Assembly (NCBI RefSeq): GCF_019655435.1
Contig: NZ_BPFH01000005.1
Span: 186,001 to 250,000 of the forward strand
Origin: Jannaschia pagri
GTDB lineage: Bacteria; Pseudomonadota; Alphaproteobacteria; Rhodobacterales; Rhodobacteraceae
Length of the DNA: 64,000 bases
Direction of reading: 5' to 3'
The position numbers and the translations under genes were made by a program. The notes under the pieces were generated by a model that was given only the letters and a program-made list of their open reading frames with translations, was not told the origin of the DNA and did no database searches. Numbering within the stretch: the stretch's first letter is position 1; every line of letters starts with the position of its first letter. Positions 8,715 to 18,682 of the stretch are shown piece after piece.

Positions 8715-10169
8715 TCAATCTCCCAGATCGCGCCAACGACGGTTATCGCGATGCAACAGCGCAAGTGCCTCTTCCGGCCCAGAGGACCCTTGGGCATAGG
8801 CATAGGGCTGCGCCCGCCGCTCGACCCATCCCTCGATGATGGGATCTGTCCAGGCCCAGGCAGCCTCCACCTCATCCCCGCGCATGAACAATGTCTGGTT
8901 GCCGCGGATCACGTCCATGATCAGGCGTTCATAGGCATCGGGGATCTCTTCGCCCTCGGGGCCAAGGGCATCGGCGAAGGTCATGTCCAGCGGCACGTTC
9001 ACAAGACGCATACCGCCCGGCCCCGGTTCTTTGATGGTCATGGAGAGATCCATACCCTCATCGGGTTGCAGCCGGATGGTCAGCGCATTGGCCGGCGCGT
9101 GGCCGTCCCGTTCAAAAATCGAATGAGGCGTTTCCTTGAACTGCACCACGATCTCGGACAATCGCTTGGTCATCCGCTTGCCCGTGCGCAGATAGAAGGG
9201 CGTGCCCTTCCACCGCCAATTGGAAATCCCGATCTTCATGGCAATGAAGCTCTCGGTACGGCTGTCTGGGTTTTCCGCATCCTCTTGGTAGGACGGCCCC
9301 TCCGATCCGGCCTTGTACTGTCCGCGCACCAGTTCCGACTTATCCACGGGGTCCAATGCCCGGATAACCTTCAACTTTTCGTCGCGCAAAAGATCTGGCT
9401 CAAACCGCGTCGGGGGTTCCATCGCGGTCAAGCACAGCAATTGCATGAGATGGTTCTGGACCATATCCCGCATGGCGCCCGATGTGTCGTAATAGGCACC
9501 GCGCCCGCCTACGCCGACCGTCTCGGCCACGGTGATTTGCACGTGATCGATGTAGCGCTCATTCCAGAGCGGCTCAAAGAGGACGTTGGCGAACCGCACG
9601 GCCATCAGGTTCTGGACCGTCTCTTTCCCGAGGAAATGGTCGATCCGGTAGATCTGCGCCTCCTCGAAACTGGCGGCCAGATCGGCGTTCAACTGCTTGG
9701 CGGTCTCAAGATCGACGCCGAAAGGCTTTTCGACCACAAGGCGGCTGTCTTCACAGGCGATGCCGTGGCTGCGCAGCCGCTTGGCCAATGGACCAAAGAG
9801 ACTGGGGGCAACGGAGAAGTAGAACGCCTTGACCACATCGTCGCGCATCGCCTCCTTCAGTTGCGCCCAACCGCCATCCCCCTTTGCGTCGATGGGGATG
9901 TAGCTGCACTGCGCCAGAAAGGCTTTGATTTGATCCTTGTCCCGTTTCGCTTTGCTAACGAACTCATTTAGCGCCTCAGACACCAATTTCCGAAAGCCAG
10001 CGTCATCCATCTCGGACCGTGCGGCGCCAATGATCCGGGCATCCTCGGGCATCTGCCCGGCAAGGAACCGCCGGTACAGCGACGGCAGGATCTTTCGAGC
10101 CGCCAGGTCGCCGGTCGCGCCGAAAAGAACCAAATCAAAGGTGTCGACGGGTATCGTTCTAGAAACCAT
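8715..10169 (-). CDS. zwf: glucose-6-phosphate dehydrogenase
   Basis: A 484-residue enzyme oxidising glucose-6-phosphate to the lactone with NAD(P)+. The dinucleotide motif GATGDLA is at residues 17-23, EKPFG at 147-151, and the active-site RIDHFLGK at 175-182 with catalytic His178. Full length. ATG 10169 has AGGACC upstream. It heads the zwf-pgl-pgi group. A perfect 14-base palindrome about 40 bases before its start is a likely operator for a sugar-responsive repressor. Confidence 0.97.
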   Translation of the reverse strand: MVSRTIPVDTFDLVLFGATGDLAARKILPSLYRRFLAGQMPEDARIIGAARSEMDDAGFRKLVSEALNEFVSKAKRDKDQIKAFLAQCSYIPIDAKGDGGWAQLKEAMRDDVVKAFYFSVAPSLFGPLAKRLRSHGIACEDSRLVVEKPFGVDLETAKQLNADLAASFEEAQIYRIDHFLGKETVQNLMAVRFANVLFEPLWNERYIDHVQITVAETVGVGGRGAYYDTSGAMRDMVQNHLMQLLCLTAMEPPTRFEPDLLRDEKLKVIRALDPVDKSELVRGQYKAGSEGPSYQEDAENPDSRTESFIAMKIGISNWRWKGTPFYLRTGKRMTKRLSEIVVQFKETPHSIFERDGHAPANALTIRLQPDEGMDLSMTIKEPGPGGMRLVNVPLDMTFADALGPEGEEIPDAYERLIMDVIRGNQTLFMRGDEVEAAWAWTDPIIEGWVERRAQPYAYAQGSSGPEEALALLHRDNRRWRDLGD

Positions 10170-10208
10170 GGGCGGTCCTTAGGCTTGGGTTAGGGCCAAC
10201 GGGAACGC

Positions 10209-10222
10209 CGTTAGCGCTAACG
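10209..10222. promoter_or_regulatory. LacI-type palindromic operator upstream of zwf
   Basis: Perfect 14-base palindrome CGTTAGCGCTAACG with the central CG and AGCGCT core usual for LacI-family operators. It sits 40 bases before the zwf start and overlaps the last Arg codon and the TAG stop of anmK, which reads in the same direction. The regulator gene is not in this window. The palindrome is seen directly; the LacI-family reading is inference from the core. Confidence 0.6.
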
Positions 10223-11380
10223 ATCTTGTTGCGCGTGTCTTACGCGCCGTCTTGGATCCTGTCTAGCGACAGTTGACAGTCTGTCCACCATCCCGTCGGG
10301 CAGACTGACCTGCCCGCCGCCCACCTGTGCCGACACGCCGGTCGTGTCAGGGAAGGAGGTCGGCAGGCCCCGCCGCACCCGAACCGCAAGGTAAGCGAAG
10401 GCCTGGGCCTCCAGCATGTCACCGTCGAGGCCAACATCTTCGACAGGGCGAACGGGGCACGGCAGGGCCGCCGTCAGCGCGTCCAGGATTGCCGGGTTCA
10501 GGCGACCACCGCCTGTGACAAGCAAACGGTCCGGTGGCTGCGGCATCTGTGTCAGACCATGGCGGACGGAGGCCGCGATGACGGCCACCCAGGTGGCGGC
10601 GGCGTGGCTGGGCGGCAAAGCGTCAATGGCCGCCCCGGCCGTGCGAAACGCGTCTCGGTCCAATGACTTTGGCGGCATCTTATAGAAGTACGGATGGCGC
10701 AGCAGCTCTGCCACCAACCCTGGGTGGACCTCTCCCTCAAGCGCCAAAGCACCGTCCCGGTCAAATGGCTGACCCAACCAATCCATGCACAGATCGTTGA
10801 TGGGCGCATTGGCCGGTCCCGTATCAAAGGCCAGCAAGGCCCTGTCTTCGGCCATATCCGTCTTTGCCGGATCGACCCAGGTCAGGTTCCCAACGCCGCC
10901 CAGGTTCAGGAACGCCAGGGGCGCTTGGGCGCCGATCCAGCGGGCACAGGCATGGTGGAACGCCGGCGCCAAAGGCGCACCCTGCCCGCCCAAGGCCACA
11001 TCCGCCGTTCGAAAATCCCAAACCACCGGCCTTCCCAGGACCTGCGCCAGCACCCCCCCGTCCCCCGCCTGATGGGTGCGCCGCGCGTCTGGGTCATGGG
11101 CCAGGGTCTGGCCGTGAAACCCGACAAGGTCCGCCTGCGCATAGGGCGCCAGCAGACGGGCGTGGGCCGTCTCCACAACCTCAGCGGCTTCGGCCACCGT
11201 CGGCTCCCCAGGCCAGCGCCCCAAGGCCGCACGGATCACAGACCGCTCCGTCTCGGAATAGGCGCGATAGGACGAGGCCCCAAAGCGCGCAATCGTCTCG
11301 CCGTCGGTCCAAATCTCGGCGGCGTCCACCCCGTCGAGCGAGGTGCCAGACATTGCGCCCACGGCACGGATCGGCTCCAT
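10217..11380 (-). CDS. anmK: anhydro-N-acetylmuramic acid kinase
   Basis: A 387-residue cell-wall recycling enzyme that phosphorylates and opens 1,6-anhydroMurNAc to MurNAc-6-phosphate. The N-terminal [13 protein letters not shown] phosphate loop (residues about 9-21), [10 protein letters not shown] near 87, [10 protein letters not shown] near 160 and [10 protein letters not shown] near 290 are all typical. Start 11380 has AAAGGG just upstream. It is divergent from tyrS with overlapping 5-prime regions. Its 3-prime end runs into the zwf operator palindrome. Confidence 0.94.
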   Translation of the reverse strand: MEPIRAVGAMSGTSLDGVDAAEIWTDGETIARFGASSYRAYSETERSVIRAALGRWPGEPTVAEAAEVVETAHARLLAPYAQADLVGFHGQTLAHDPDARRTHQAGDGGVLAQVLGRPVVWDFRTADVALGGQGAPLAPAFHHACARWIGAQAPLAFLNLGGVGNLTWVDPAKTDMAEDRALLAFDTGPANAPINDLCMDWLGQPFDRDGALALEGEVHPGLVAELLRHPYFYKMPPKSLDRDAFRTAGAAIDALPPSHAAATWVAVIAASVRHGLTQMPQPPDRLLVTGGGRLNPAILDALTAALPCPVRPVEDVGLDGDMLEAQAFAYLAVRVRRGLPTSFPDTTGVSAQVGGGQVSLPDGMVDRLSTVARQDPRRRVRHAQQDR

Positions 11381-11444
11381 GTCCCTTTTCCTTCGCAGGT
11401 CCATCCTCTATGGCGGACAGGCTGATAAATGGACCGGAAACGCC

Positions 11445-12695
11445 ATGACCTACCACCCCAAATCCGACTTCCTTCGGATCATCACGGAGCGCGGCTTTCT
11501 CGCCGATTGCACCGATCTGCACAGCCTGGACGAGAAGCTGCTCGCCGGTGGGGTGCCCGCCTATATCGGTTATGACGCCACGGCGGCCTCGCTGCATGTG
11601 GGCCATCTGCTCAACATCATGCTGCTGCGCTGGTTCCAGAAGACGGGAAACAAGCCGATCACGCTGATGGGCGGCGGCACGACCAAGGTGGGCGATCCGT
11701 CCTTCCGATCCGACGAGCGGCCTTTGCTGGGACCCGAGGAAATCGACGCCAATATCGCGGGCATGCAGAAGGTCTTTGACCGCTACTTGGCCTATGGCGA
11801 CGGGCCATCGGATGCGATCATGCGCAACAACGCCGAATGGCTGGACGGGCTGAACTACCTGGAGTTCCTGCGCGACATCGGGCGGCACTTCAGCGTCAAC
11901 CGGATGCTGTCCTTCGAGTCGGTAAAATCGCGTCTGGATCGTGAGCAGTCTCTGTCCTTCCTGGAATTCAACTACATGATCCTCCAAGCCTATGACTTCA
12001 TGGAATTGAACCGCCGCTACGACTGCCTTTTGCAAATGGGCGGGTCGGACCAATGGGGCAATATCGTCAACGGCATCGACCTGACCCGGCGGGTGATCGA
12101 CAACGAAGTCTATGGACTGACCACGCCGCTGCTGACGACCTCTGATGGCCGCAAAATGGGCAAAAGCCAGGGCGGCGCCATCTGGCTAAACGGAGATATG
12201 CTGTCGCCCTATGAATTTTGGCAGTTCTGGCGCAACACCACGGACGCGGATGTAGGGCGGTTCCTGAAGCTCTACACGGAGCTTCCCGTCGACGAATGCG
12301 ACCGCCTAGGCGCGCTGGCCGGGTCGGAGATCAACGACGCCAAGATCATCCTCGCCAATGAGGTCACGACCTTGTTGCACGGGGCAGACGCGGCACGGGC
12401 CGCGGAGGCCACCGCGCGGGAAGTGTTCGAGAAAGGCGGGGCGGGTGATGATCTGCCGACGACGTCGGTCACGGCGGAGGAGGCCGCCGCAGGGATTTCC
12501 GTGGTGCAGCTTTTCGTCCGCGCGGGCCTCGCCAAATCCGGCAAGGAGGCGAAACGACTGATCGCCGAAGGGGGCGCCAAATTGGATGACGCCCCCGTGA
12601 CAGACGCGGGGCTGGTCGTGTCGGGTGCGGCCCTGTCGGAGCCCGTCAAGCTGTCGGCGGGTAAGAAACGGCACGCCCTGGTCAAGATCGGCTGA
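11445..12695 (+). CDS. tyrS: tyrosyl-tRNA synthetase
   Basis: A 416-residue class I synthetase that charges tRNA-Tyr. The HIGH-like motif is HVGHL near residue 49, the KMSKS loop appears as KMGKS near 237, and a C-terminal S4-like RNA-binding domain follows ([20 protein letters not shown] near 352). Length matches the bacterial TyrS group. The start MTYHPKSDF at 11445 fits the family, although the frame is open upstream to 11343. Its TGA stop overlaps the ATG of the next gene, so the HD-domain gene is co-translated. Confidence 0.96.
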   Translation: MTYHPKSDFLRIITERGFLADCTDLHSLDEKLLAGGVPAYIGYDATAASLHVGHLLNIMLLRWFQKTGNKPITLMGGGTTKVGDPSFRSDERPLLGPEEIDANIAGMQKVFDRYLAYGDGPSDAIMRNNAEWLDGLNYLEFLRDIGRHFSVNRMLSFESVKSRLDREQSLSFLEFNYMILQAYDFMELNRRYDCLLQMGGSDQWGNIVNGIDLTRRVIDNEVYGLTTPLLTTSDGRKMGKSQGGAIWLNGDMLSPYEFWQFWRNTTDADVGRFLKLYTELPVDECDRLGALAGSEINDAKIILANEVTTLLHGADAARAAEATAREVFEKGGAGDDLPTTSVTAEEAAAGISVVQLFVRAGLAKSGKEAKRLIAEGGAKLDDAPVTDAGLVVSGAALSEPVKLSAGKKRHALVKIG

Positions 12696-13615
12696 TGGAC
12701 CGGGGCGCAATCGCCGCGCGATTTGCGCCCCACCAGGCCCTCGTAACCACCTTGCTGAACCATGGCATCGAGGGACCCGACGACGGCGCCCATGACATCG
12801 GTCACGTTCTGCGCGTCTGGGCCAATGTTCAGACCATCGCCGCCGCCGAGGGTGGTGACCTTCGCATTCTTGCCGCGGCGACCCTGCTCCATGATGCGGT
12901 CGATGTGCCAAAGACATCGCCTCTCCGTGCGCAGGCGTCACGCCTGGCCGCCAAGGCCGCACAGGACCGCTTGTTGGGCCTCGAGTGGCAGGCCGAGGAC
13001 ATTGAGAAGGTTGCCCACGCGATCGAGGCCCATAGCTTTTCCGCGGAGGTGACACCGCGCACGGCAGAGGCTCGGGTTTTGCAGGACGCTGATCGCTTAG
13101 ATGCCATTGGTCTGATCGGCGTGGCACGGTGTTGCGCGGTGTCCGGTCGGTTGGGACGCGCCCTCTATGACCCCCAAGATCCCATGGCGCTACAGCGGCC
13201 CTTGGACGACACGGCGTGGGCCCTCGACCACTTCGAGACGAAGCTTTTGCGCCTGGCCGAAGGGTTTAAGACCGACACCGGTCGCAGGCTGGCACAGATG
13301 CGGCATGCTAGGTGCCTCGCCTTTCAGCAGGGCCTCATTGCGGAGATCAGCGGAGCCGACGGAACCCTTCCGGCTGGCGCGGCGTTTCCTCTGCAACCGC
13401 CACAGCTATCGCAGGAGGATGCCATGAGCGCCCCCGACACAAACGTTGAAACGCAGAAGAAACGCCATTTCGGCCCATTGATCGGAATCACGGCCGGGCT
13501 CGTCTTTGCGGGTATCCTGGTGTTCGCCTACATCACGTCCCTAGCTCAGCCCCCCGGAGAAGGGCAAGCGGACCAAGTGGAAAGCCCCTCCGTCAGCGTG
13601 CCCGCTGAGAACTGA
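12695..13615 (+). CDS. HD-domain phosphohydrolase fused in frame to a membrane segment
   Basis: A 306-residue frame. Residues 1-225 form an HD-superfamily hydrolase: HDIGHVLRVW near 33, LLHDAVD near 64 with the HD pair, and DADRLDAIG near 130. Residues 244-306 begin MSAPDTNVE, contain one transmembrane helix (LIGITAGLVFAGILVFAYI, about 257-275) and end in an acidic tail. A strong AGGAGG ribosome site lies six bases before the internal ATG at 13424, so the membrane part may also be made separately, or this may be two ancestral genes joined by loss of a stop. Overlaps the tyrS stop. Substrate unknown. Confidence 0.75.
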   Translation: MDRGAIAARFAPHQALVTTLLNHGIEGPDDGAHDIGHVLRVWANVQTIAAAEGGDLRILAAATLLHDAVDVPKTSPLRAQASRLAAKAAQDRLLGLEWQAEDIEKVAHAIEAHSFSAEVTPRTAEARVLQDADRLDAIGLIGVARCCAVSGRLGRALYDPQDPMALQRPLDDTAWALDHFETKLLRLAEGFKTDTGRRLAQMRHARCLAFQQGLIAEISGADGTLPAGAAFPLQPPQLSQEDAMSAPDTNVETQKKRHFGPLIGITAGLVFAGILVFAYITSLAQPPGEGQADQVESPSVSVPAEN

Positions 13616-13944
13616 CATCTGCTTGATTGCGGGCAGGGCTTAAACCATGCCGTGCTTACCCTTCGAGGCATATCGTCGGTGCGCAACACGGCGTTCGCTG
13701 GGAATTGGTATAGATCCATCAGGTCTGGGTCATACCCGGCCCTGAGATCAGTGTTGCGAAGAGTTCAGCCCCCTCCCCAGGGGGCCCACTGCCAAGTCTT
13801 CTCAAATGCAGCGTCGTGGATGCATGTGTGCAGACGCTCGCCGTCGTGGCGCTTTGCCTGTCACAGCACGCATTCGTCACCCGCCGAGGCTGGGTCTCTA
13901 CCGGCGGAGCCCCCTCCACCGGTAGGGACTTTGGCTTAGCGAGC
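13616..13944. other. intergenic stretch with a 16-base-arm hairpin
   Basis: No convincing gene. A near-perfect inverted repeat at 13894-13929 (arms around CTACCGG and CCGGTAG, four-base CCCC loop, two imperfect pairs) lies just after the stop of the leftward cyclophilin gene. It may end that transcript, although no T-run follows on either strand. Confidence 0.45.
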
Positions 13945-14493
13945 CTATTCCGTCACCCGCACGACTTCCATCAGATCGGGCGCACCGATAACGGCGCCGT
14001 TGGGACCGGCGCCTTTCTTGATCGCGTCTACGACGTCCATGCCATCAGTCACACGGCCCACAACGGTGTATTCCCCGTTAAGGTAGGGGGCAGGCGCGAA
14101 CATGATGAAGAACTGGCTGTTGGCTGAGTTTGGATTGCTTGACCGGGCCATACCGACCACACCCCGTTCGAAGGGCACCTCCGAGAACTCTGCCGCGAGA
14201 TCGTCACGGTCGCTGCCGCCCATACCCGCGCGGGACATGTTGCCGCCGATACGCCCGAATTGAACGTCACCGGTCTGGGCCATGAAGCCGTCAATCACGC
14301 GGTGAAAGACCACACCGTTATATGCGCCGGAGGCAGCCAACCCGGTGATCTGAGCCACATGCGCCGGGGCCACGTCCTCCAAGAGGTCGATGGTTATGGT
14401 GCCGGATGCTTCGCCAGCAACATCGATCTCCAGCCCCGCGGCCAGGGCAGGACCGCTGGCCACCAAAGCCAGGGCGCAGACCAGCTTACGCAT
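13945..14493 (-). CDS. exported cyclophilin-type peptidyl-prolyl isomerase
   Basis: A 182-residue cyclophilin. Residues 1-18 are a signal peptide (MRKLVCALALVASGPALA), so it should act in the periplasm on prolines of exported proteins. The cyclophilin core is recognised by VVFHRVIDGFMAQTGD near 61-76 and NSANSQFFIMF near 121-131. It overlaps the end of the cytoplasmic paralogue by eight bases, so the pair is an operon of two isomerases, one per compartment. Confidence 0.93.
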   Translation of the reverse strand: MRKLVCALALVASGPALAAGLEIDVAGEASGTITIDLLEDVAPAHVAQITGLAASGAYNGVVFHRVIDGFMAQTGDVQFGRIGGNMSRAGMGGSDRDDLAAEFSEVPFERGVVGMARSSNPNSANSQFFIMFAPAPYLNGEYTVVGRVTDGMDVVDAIKKGAGPNGAVIGAPDLMEVVRVTE

Positions 14494-14986
14494 CTGCGGC
14501 CACCTTCATGGAGATCATCTTGTCGGGGTTTGCAGGCGGCTCACCCCGCGTGATGGCATCCACATGCTCCATGCCTTCGATCACGCGGCCATAGACCGTG
14601 TACTGACGGTTCAGGAAGTGGTTGTCCGCAAAGTTGATGAAGAACTGACTGTTGGCGGAGTCGGGGTTCTGGGACCGCGCCGCGCCCAAGGTGCCACGGT
14701 CGTGGGGCACACCCGAGAACTCGGCCTTCAGGTCTGGCTTATCGCTGCCGCCGGTGCCGGCCCGGCCCAGGTTGCCGCCTTCCTTGCCGTGGGCCACGTC
14801 ACCGGTTTGGGCCATGAACCCTTCGATCACACGGTGAAACACCACGCCATCATAGGCGCCTTCCCGCGCCAACTCCTTGATCCGGTCGCAATGGCCGGGG
14901 GCCACGTCGGGCAGCAGCTCGATGGTCACTGTCCCGTCCTTCAACTCGATGAGGATCGTGTTTTCGGGGTCTTTGATGTCAGCCAT
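14486..14986 (-). CDS. ppiB: cytoplasmic cyclophilin-type peptidyl-prolyl isomerase
   Basis: A 166-residue cyclophilin without a signal peptide. VVFHRVIEGFMAQTGDVAHG is near residue 50 and NSANSQFFINFADN near 105. It catalyses cis-trans isomerisation at proline in cytoplasmic proteins. The ATG at 14986 (MADIKDPEN) is chosen because AGGAGC lies just upstream and the cyclophilin domain begins immediately; the open frame continues upstream without homology. First gene of the two-cyclophilin pair. Confidence 0.93.
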   Translation of the reverse strand: MADIKDPENTILIELKDGTVTIELLPDVAPGHCDRIKELAREGAYDGVVFHRVIEGFMAQTGDVAHGKEGGNLGRAGTGGSDKPDLKAEFSGVPHDRGTLGAARSQNPDSANSQFFINFADNHFLNRQYTVYGRVIEGMEHVDAITRGEPPANPDKMISMKVAADA

Positions 14987-15190
14987 GTCTGGCTCCTTCC
15001 TGTCCATTGACGGCAGAGCTAGGACATCGCGCCGCGAAGGGAAAGCCAGATGGCGCGGTTTGGTCCTGGAGCGGGCCTTTTCGCCGGGGATCGCCGCCAC
15101 GGGCTTCAGATTACGCTGGCCAAACCCATAGACAAAATCCCGTCCCCAGCATGCGCGCCCCCGAGGACGACGGGCACGTCGGACGAGGGC

Positions 15191-15847
15191 CTAGAGCGGC
15201 TTTCCCGCCGTACGGTGCAGCTCTACCACTTCGCCGGACGACAAAGCCAAAGCTGTCGCAAACCGCTTTAGGAAATCCCGCTCCGCCGGGTGGTCCGGGT
15301 CAATGGCCGTCAACGCCGCCGCATAGACCTGTGCCTCGGCGCCTCGGGGGACATCACGGGCCAAGCCCTCCGGATGGATGTCTTCGGCCAACGCCGCGTC
15401 CAGGGCCGCACGGTCGTGATCCGTTTCCGCATCGTCCAGAATATCGCGCAGGATGGCCCGTTCCTCCGGGTCGATCTGTCCATCGGCGCGCACAGCCTGA
15501 CCAATGGCGCGGATCATGGCGGCGGCTGTGGCTTCGTCGGTGGGGGCTGCGTCAATGGTCGCAACCGTCTGAGCTTGGTCAGGGACCATACCTGCGGCTG
15601 CGGTGCCACCGGCCATGGCCGTCAGACCGCCCAGAAGCCCGCCCATACCGGACCCACCCGAAGAAGTGCCGCCGCCCAAGGCGCCCAGCAACCCGCCGAG
15701 GGATCCGCCCGAGGCGCCCCCGTTGCTGCGAGCGTCAGAGATCATCTGCTTGACGCCCTGCATGCCACCCCGTTGGCGGAACGCGTCATACCCCTTGGCG
15801 GCGGCAAACCCCAAAGCCATCTTGAAGGCTGTTTTCTTGAGCGACAT
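15191..15847 (-). CDS. DUF533/TerB-like inner-membrane-associated protein
   Basis: A 218-residue protein like E. coli YebE. It starts MSLKKTAFKMALGFAAAKGY, has a Gly/Ser-rich middle (residues about 42-80) and a C-terminal TerB-like helical domain with ADGQIDPEERAILRDIL near 120-136. The family (DUF533) is of unknown function and often envelope-stress linked in enterics. It stands alone before the TRAP transporter genes. Confidence 0.85.
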   Translation of the reverse strand: MSLKKTAFKMALGFAAAKGYDAFRQRGGMQGVKQMISDARSNGGASGGSLGGLLGALGGGTSSGGSGMGGLLGGLTAMAGGTAAAGMVPDQAQTVATIDAAPTDEATAAAMIRAIGQAVRADGQIDPEERAILRDILDDAETDHDRAALDAALAEDIHPEGLARDVPRGAEAQVYAAALTAIDPDHPAERDFLKRFATALALSSGEVVELHRTAGKPL

Positions 15848-15919
15848 CGGTCTCTCCCCTCACATGCTGTTGACGGAAGAGATGGGGAGGCCAGGCCGCT
15901 CGATCCAGCCCTTGCGGAC

Positions 15920-18271
15920 TTAGGGCAGCAGGTTCGGCACAATCGTGACAATCGACGGGAACGACCACAGGAGCGCCAGCCCGGCCACCTGGATCAGCAC
16001 GAAGGGGATCACGCCGCGATAGATATGGCCGGTCGTAACCTCCTTCGGCGCGACGCCACGCAGGTAGAACAACGCGAAGCCAAACGGCGGGGTCAGAAAC
16101 GAGGTCTGCAGGTTCACCGCAATCATGATCGTCACCCATTTGGGATCAAAGGTTCCGCCGTAAATGACGGGACCAACGATAGGGATGACGATGTAGATGA
16201 TTTCCAGGAAGTCGAGAACGAACCCCAGGATAAACAGCACCAACATCACGATCAGGAAGACCTTCAACTCATTGTCGAAGCTGCGCAGGAAATCCTGGAT
16301 GTAGTGTTCCCCGCCAAAGGAGATCAGAACGAGGTTCAGGAGCTGCGACCCGATAAGGATTGTGAAGACCATCGAGGTGACCTTGGCCGTCTCGCGCACC
16401 ACGGGCCCCAAAACACCCGTGCGGAACAGAACCCAACAGGCGTAGAGCAGACCGATGAAGGCCGCATGGTACGCAAGCTGCGCGATGACGCTGGCGATGA
16501 CATCGGCCGTGGTCGTGGTTTCCAACCCCATGCGCAGATCGAAGTTCACACCGAACAGCAGCATCACCACCAGCGCAAGCGATGCCAACAGGATCATCGA
16601 ACCGGTCTTATTTTCGTCCTTCAGCTTACGGTACGCGGCCAGCATGATCGCCCCCCCTGCCCCAAGCGCGGCGGCCGGTGTTGGGTTCGTAATGCCACCC
16701 AGGATCGACCCGAGAACTGCGACGATCAGAACAAGGGGTGGGAAGACGACGGCCAAAAGCTCATTCTGGGCCAATCGTGCGAAAGCGGGCCAAATCCCGA
16801 CCATCGTGATCCCCAGCGGCACAGCCATCAGCACGAACGTCGTGCCCGACGACGTGTTGGCCGCAATCAGCAACCAGTCGATCAGGAACGCCAAACCAAT
16901 CCCCGCCGCACCGATGGCGAGCGGCTTTCCATCTGCTATCGGGTTGATCCCACGGGCGACGGCCAGGACGAGGCCGAGGCCCAGGAACAGAACCGCGACA
17001 CCCGTTCCGATGGGCGCCGCGCCGAGGACGGCCACGCTGCGCGCGCTCTCCAATTCTTCGGCAGTCAACTCGCGTGCCAGTTGGACGCCGCCTGCCTCGT
17101 TGATTGCCGCTTGTTGCGCCACGGCAAGATCCCAGGCGGCTTGGCCGTGCAACTCAATCATAGCGGCCTGACAGGCCTCGGAGACGTTGGTGCGCAGGCT
17201 CGCCTGTTCGCCGGCTTGCGAAAAGCTGGACACCGACACGCTTTGGGTTCCGATCACATCCACCATGGCGAGCCCGATGCCGCCCAGGATGATGGCGCCG
17301 GGGACCAACAGGAACCAAATCAGCGCATCGTCTTTGGAAATGACGGAACCGTTGCCCGAGTCCAGATTGACCGGCGGTGCCTTGGCCGGGTTCAGGAGAG
17401 CGAAACCGAACGCATAGGCGCCATACAGTAACGCCAGCAGGATGCCCGGCAGCAGAGCCGCCTGGAACAAGGTTCCGACCGAGACCACCGCAGGCTCACC
17501 CAGATACGTAAGAGCATCGGAACATCCGACCAATTGGGCGCGGCTTTCTTGGGCGGTCGAATAGATATCCCCCGCCAAGGTGCCCAGCAGAACGATAACG
17601 ATGGAGGGCGGGATGATCTGCCCCAGGGTGCCCGAGGCAGCGATCACACCAGTGGCCAGTTCCGGCGAATAATTGTTGCGCAGCATCGTCGGCAGCGCCA
17701 GCAGCCCCATGGTCACCACGGTGGCGCCCACAATGCCGGTCGAGGCGGCGAGGAAGGCGCCCACGATCACGATGGACACCGCAAGACCGCCTGGCAGTGG
17801 GCCAAACACCCGTGCCATGGTTGTCAGCAGGTCATTGGCGATCTTGGACCGCTCCAGCGTTATCCCCATCATCACGAACATCAGGACGGCCAGCAACGTC
17901 TCGATGGAGGCACCGGCGATCACACGCTCGTTCATGCGGTTGACGATAAAGGCAAGGTTGCGGTCCACGGCCTGTTCCCACCCTTGGGGGAACAGCGCCT
18001 CTTCAACGCGGGGCAACTCGGGGTATCGGAAGACCGAAATCGCGTCCCGTCGGACCCCTTCGGCGATCAACTGCGCATATTCGGCCGAGGAGGTGTCGAT
18101 CGCCGCGTGCAGCAGCAGACCAGCGCTGTCCAAAGCGGCGATGATGCCGAAGCTGATGACACCAGCGCCCGCGATGGCGAAGGCCACCGGGAAGCCCGAC
18201 ATGATCCCGCCAAAGAGGCACAGGAAGACGATAATCAGGCCGACTTCGACCCCGTCCAAACCGAATGGCAT
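15920..18271 (-). CDS. TRAP transporter large permease, unusually long DctM
   Basis: A 783-residue DctM-type permease; typical DctM proteins are about 430. The start MPFGLDGVE (18271) fits the family. Core features include GATVVTMGLLALPTML and SGTLGQIIPPSIVIVLLG near 182-230. Two soluble-looking insertions are seen at about residues 46-118 and 341-415, and extra membrane helices follow each. Long DctM proteins occur with the TRAP group for alpha-keto acids and aromatic acids, consistent with the TakP-like binding protein next door. Proton- or sodium-driven import of an organic acid is the expected job; the substrate is not proved. Confidence 0.88.
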   Translation of the reverse strand: MPFGLDGVEVGLIIVFLCLFGGIMSGFPVAFAIAGAGVISFGIIAALDSAGLLLHAAIDTSSAEYAQLIAEGVRRDAISVFRYPELPRVEEALFPQGWEQAVDRNLAFIVNRMNERVIAGASIETLLAVLMFVMMGITLERSKIANDLLTTMARVFGPLPGGLAVSIVIVGAFLAASTGIVGATVVTMGLLALPTMLRNNYSPELATGVIAASGTLGQIIPPSIVIVLLGTLAGDIYSTAQESRAQLVGCSDALTYLGEPAVVSVGTLFQAALLPGILLALLYGAYAFGFALLNPAKAPPVNLDSGNGSVISKDDALIWFLLVPGAIILGGIGLAMVDVIGTQSVSVSSFSQAGEQASLRTNVSEACQAAMIELHGQAAWDLAVAQQAAINEAGGVQLARELTAEELESARSVAVLGAAPIGTGVAVLFLGLGLVLAVARGINPIADGKPLAIGAAGIGLAFLIDWLLIAANTSSGTTFVLMAVPLGITMVGIWPAFARLAQNELLAVVFPPLVLIVAVLGSILGGITNPTPAAALGAGGAIMLAAYRKLKDENKTGSMILLASLALVVMLLFGVNFDLRMGLETTTTADVIASVIAQLAYHAAFIGLLYACWVLFRTGVLGPVVRETAKVTSMVFTILIGSQLLNLVLISFGGEHYIQDFLRSFDNELKVFLIVMLVLFILGFVLDFLEIIYIVIPIVGPVIYGGTFDPKWVTIMIAVNLQTSFLTPPFGFALFYLRGVAPKEVTTGHIYRGVIPFVLIQVAGLALLWSFPSIVTIVPNLLP

Positions 18272-18331
18272 GTTGTTTCCCCTCGTCTCGATCCCCGGCC
18301 TTGTCCGTGACCAGGTGATCGCCAATCTCGT

Positions 18332-18682
18332 CTAGTCCGGGCAGACCCGGTGTTCTTGCATGGGCTCTGACGCGGTGAAGACCCGCACAACGTCTTGGCC
18401 CGCATCGTCGAATTCGCGCACCACGAGGGCCGTCCCGATCCGCACGGGGTTGCCCTCATTCACGGCGGCAGCCTCATAGGCAGTCGCATTCAATCCTGGA
18501 ACAGGCCGCGCCTCCGCGAAGGTCAGGCTTCCCGCCTCGCCTCCGGGAAAGAAACCCCCATCGGACAACGTCCCTGACCGATAGGTCCCGCATTCCGCTG
18601 GGTCGGTCTTATAGAGGGTCACCGTCTCCGCCCCCAAAGGCGTGGCCAGGGTGACCGACAGGAGCAACAGCAACGCGCGCAT
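18332..18682 (-). CDS. small exported protein between TRAP genes
   Basis: A 116-residue protein with a clear signal peptide (MRALLLLLSVTLATPLGAET), then a short soluble domain with Cys31 and a Cys three residues from the end, which might form a disulfide. Its start overlaps the DctQ stop and it precedes DctM, so it is probably co-expressed with the transporter. Family not recognised. A periplasmic accessory to the TRAP system is a reasonable guess only. Confidence 0.7.
   Translation of the reverse strand: MRALLLLLSVTLATPLGAETVTLYKTDPAECGTYRSGTLSDGGFFPGGEAGSLTFAEARPVPGLNATAYEAAAVNEGNPVRIGTALVVREFDDAGQDVVRVFTASEPMQEHRVCPD

Noticed and set aside
8685-9971. 428-codon rightward frame opposite zwf
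   Set aside because: zwf is complete with all motifs on the other strand.
15290-17431. 713-codon rightward open frame opposite the large DctM
   Set aside because: It is rich in polar low-complexity residues, with no domain, and mirrors a membrane protein, as expected for an antisense shadow in GC-rich DNA.
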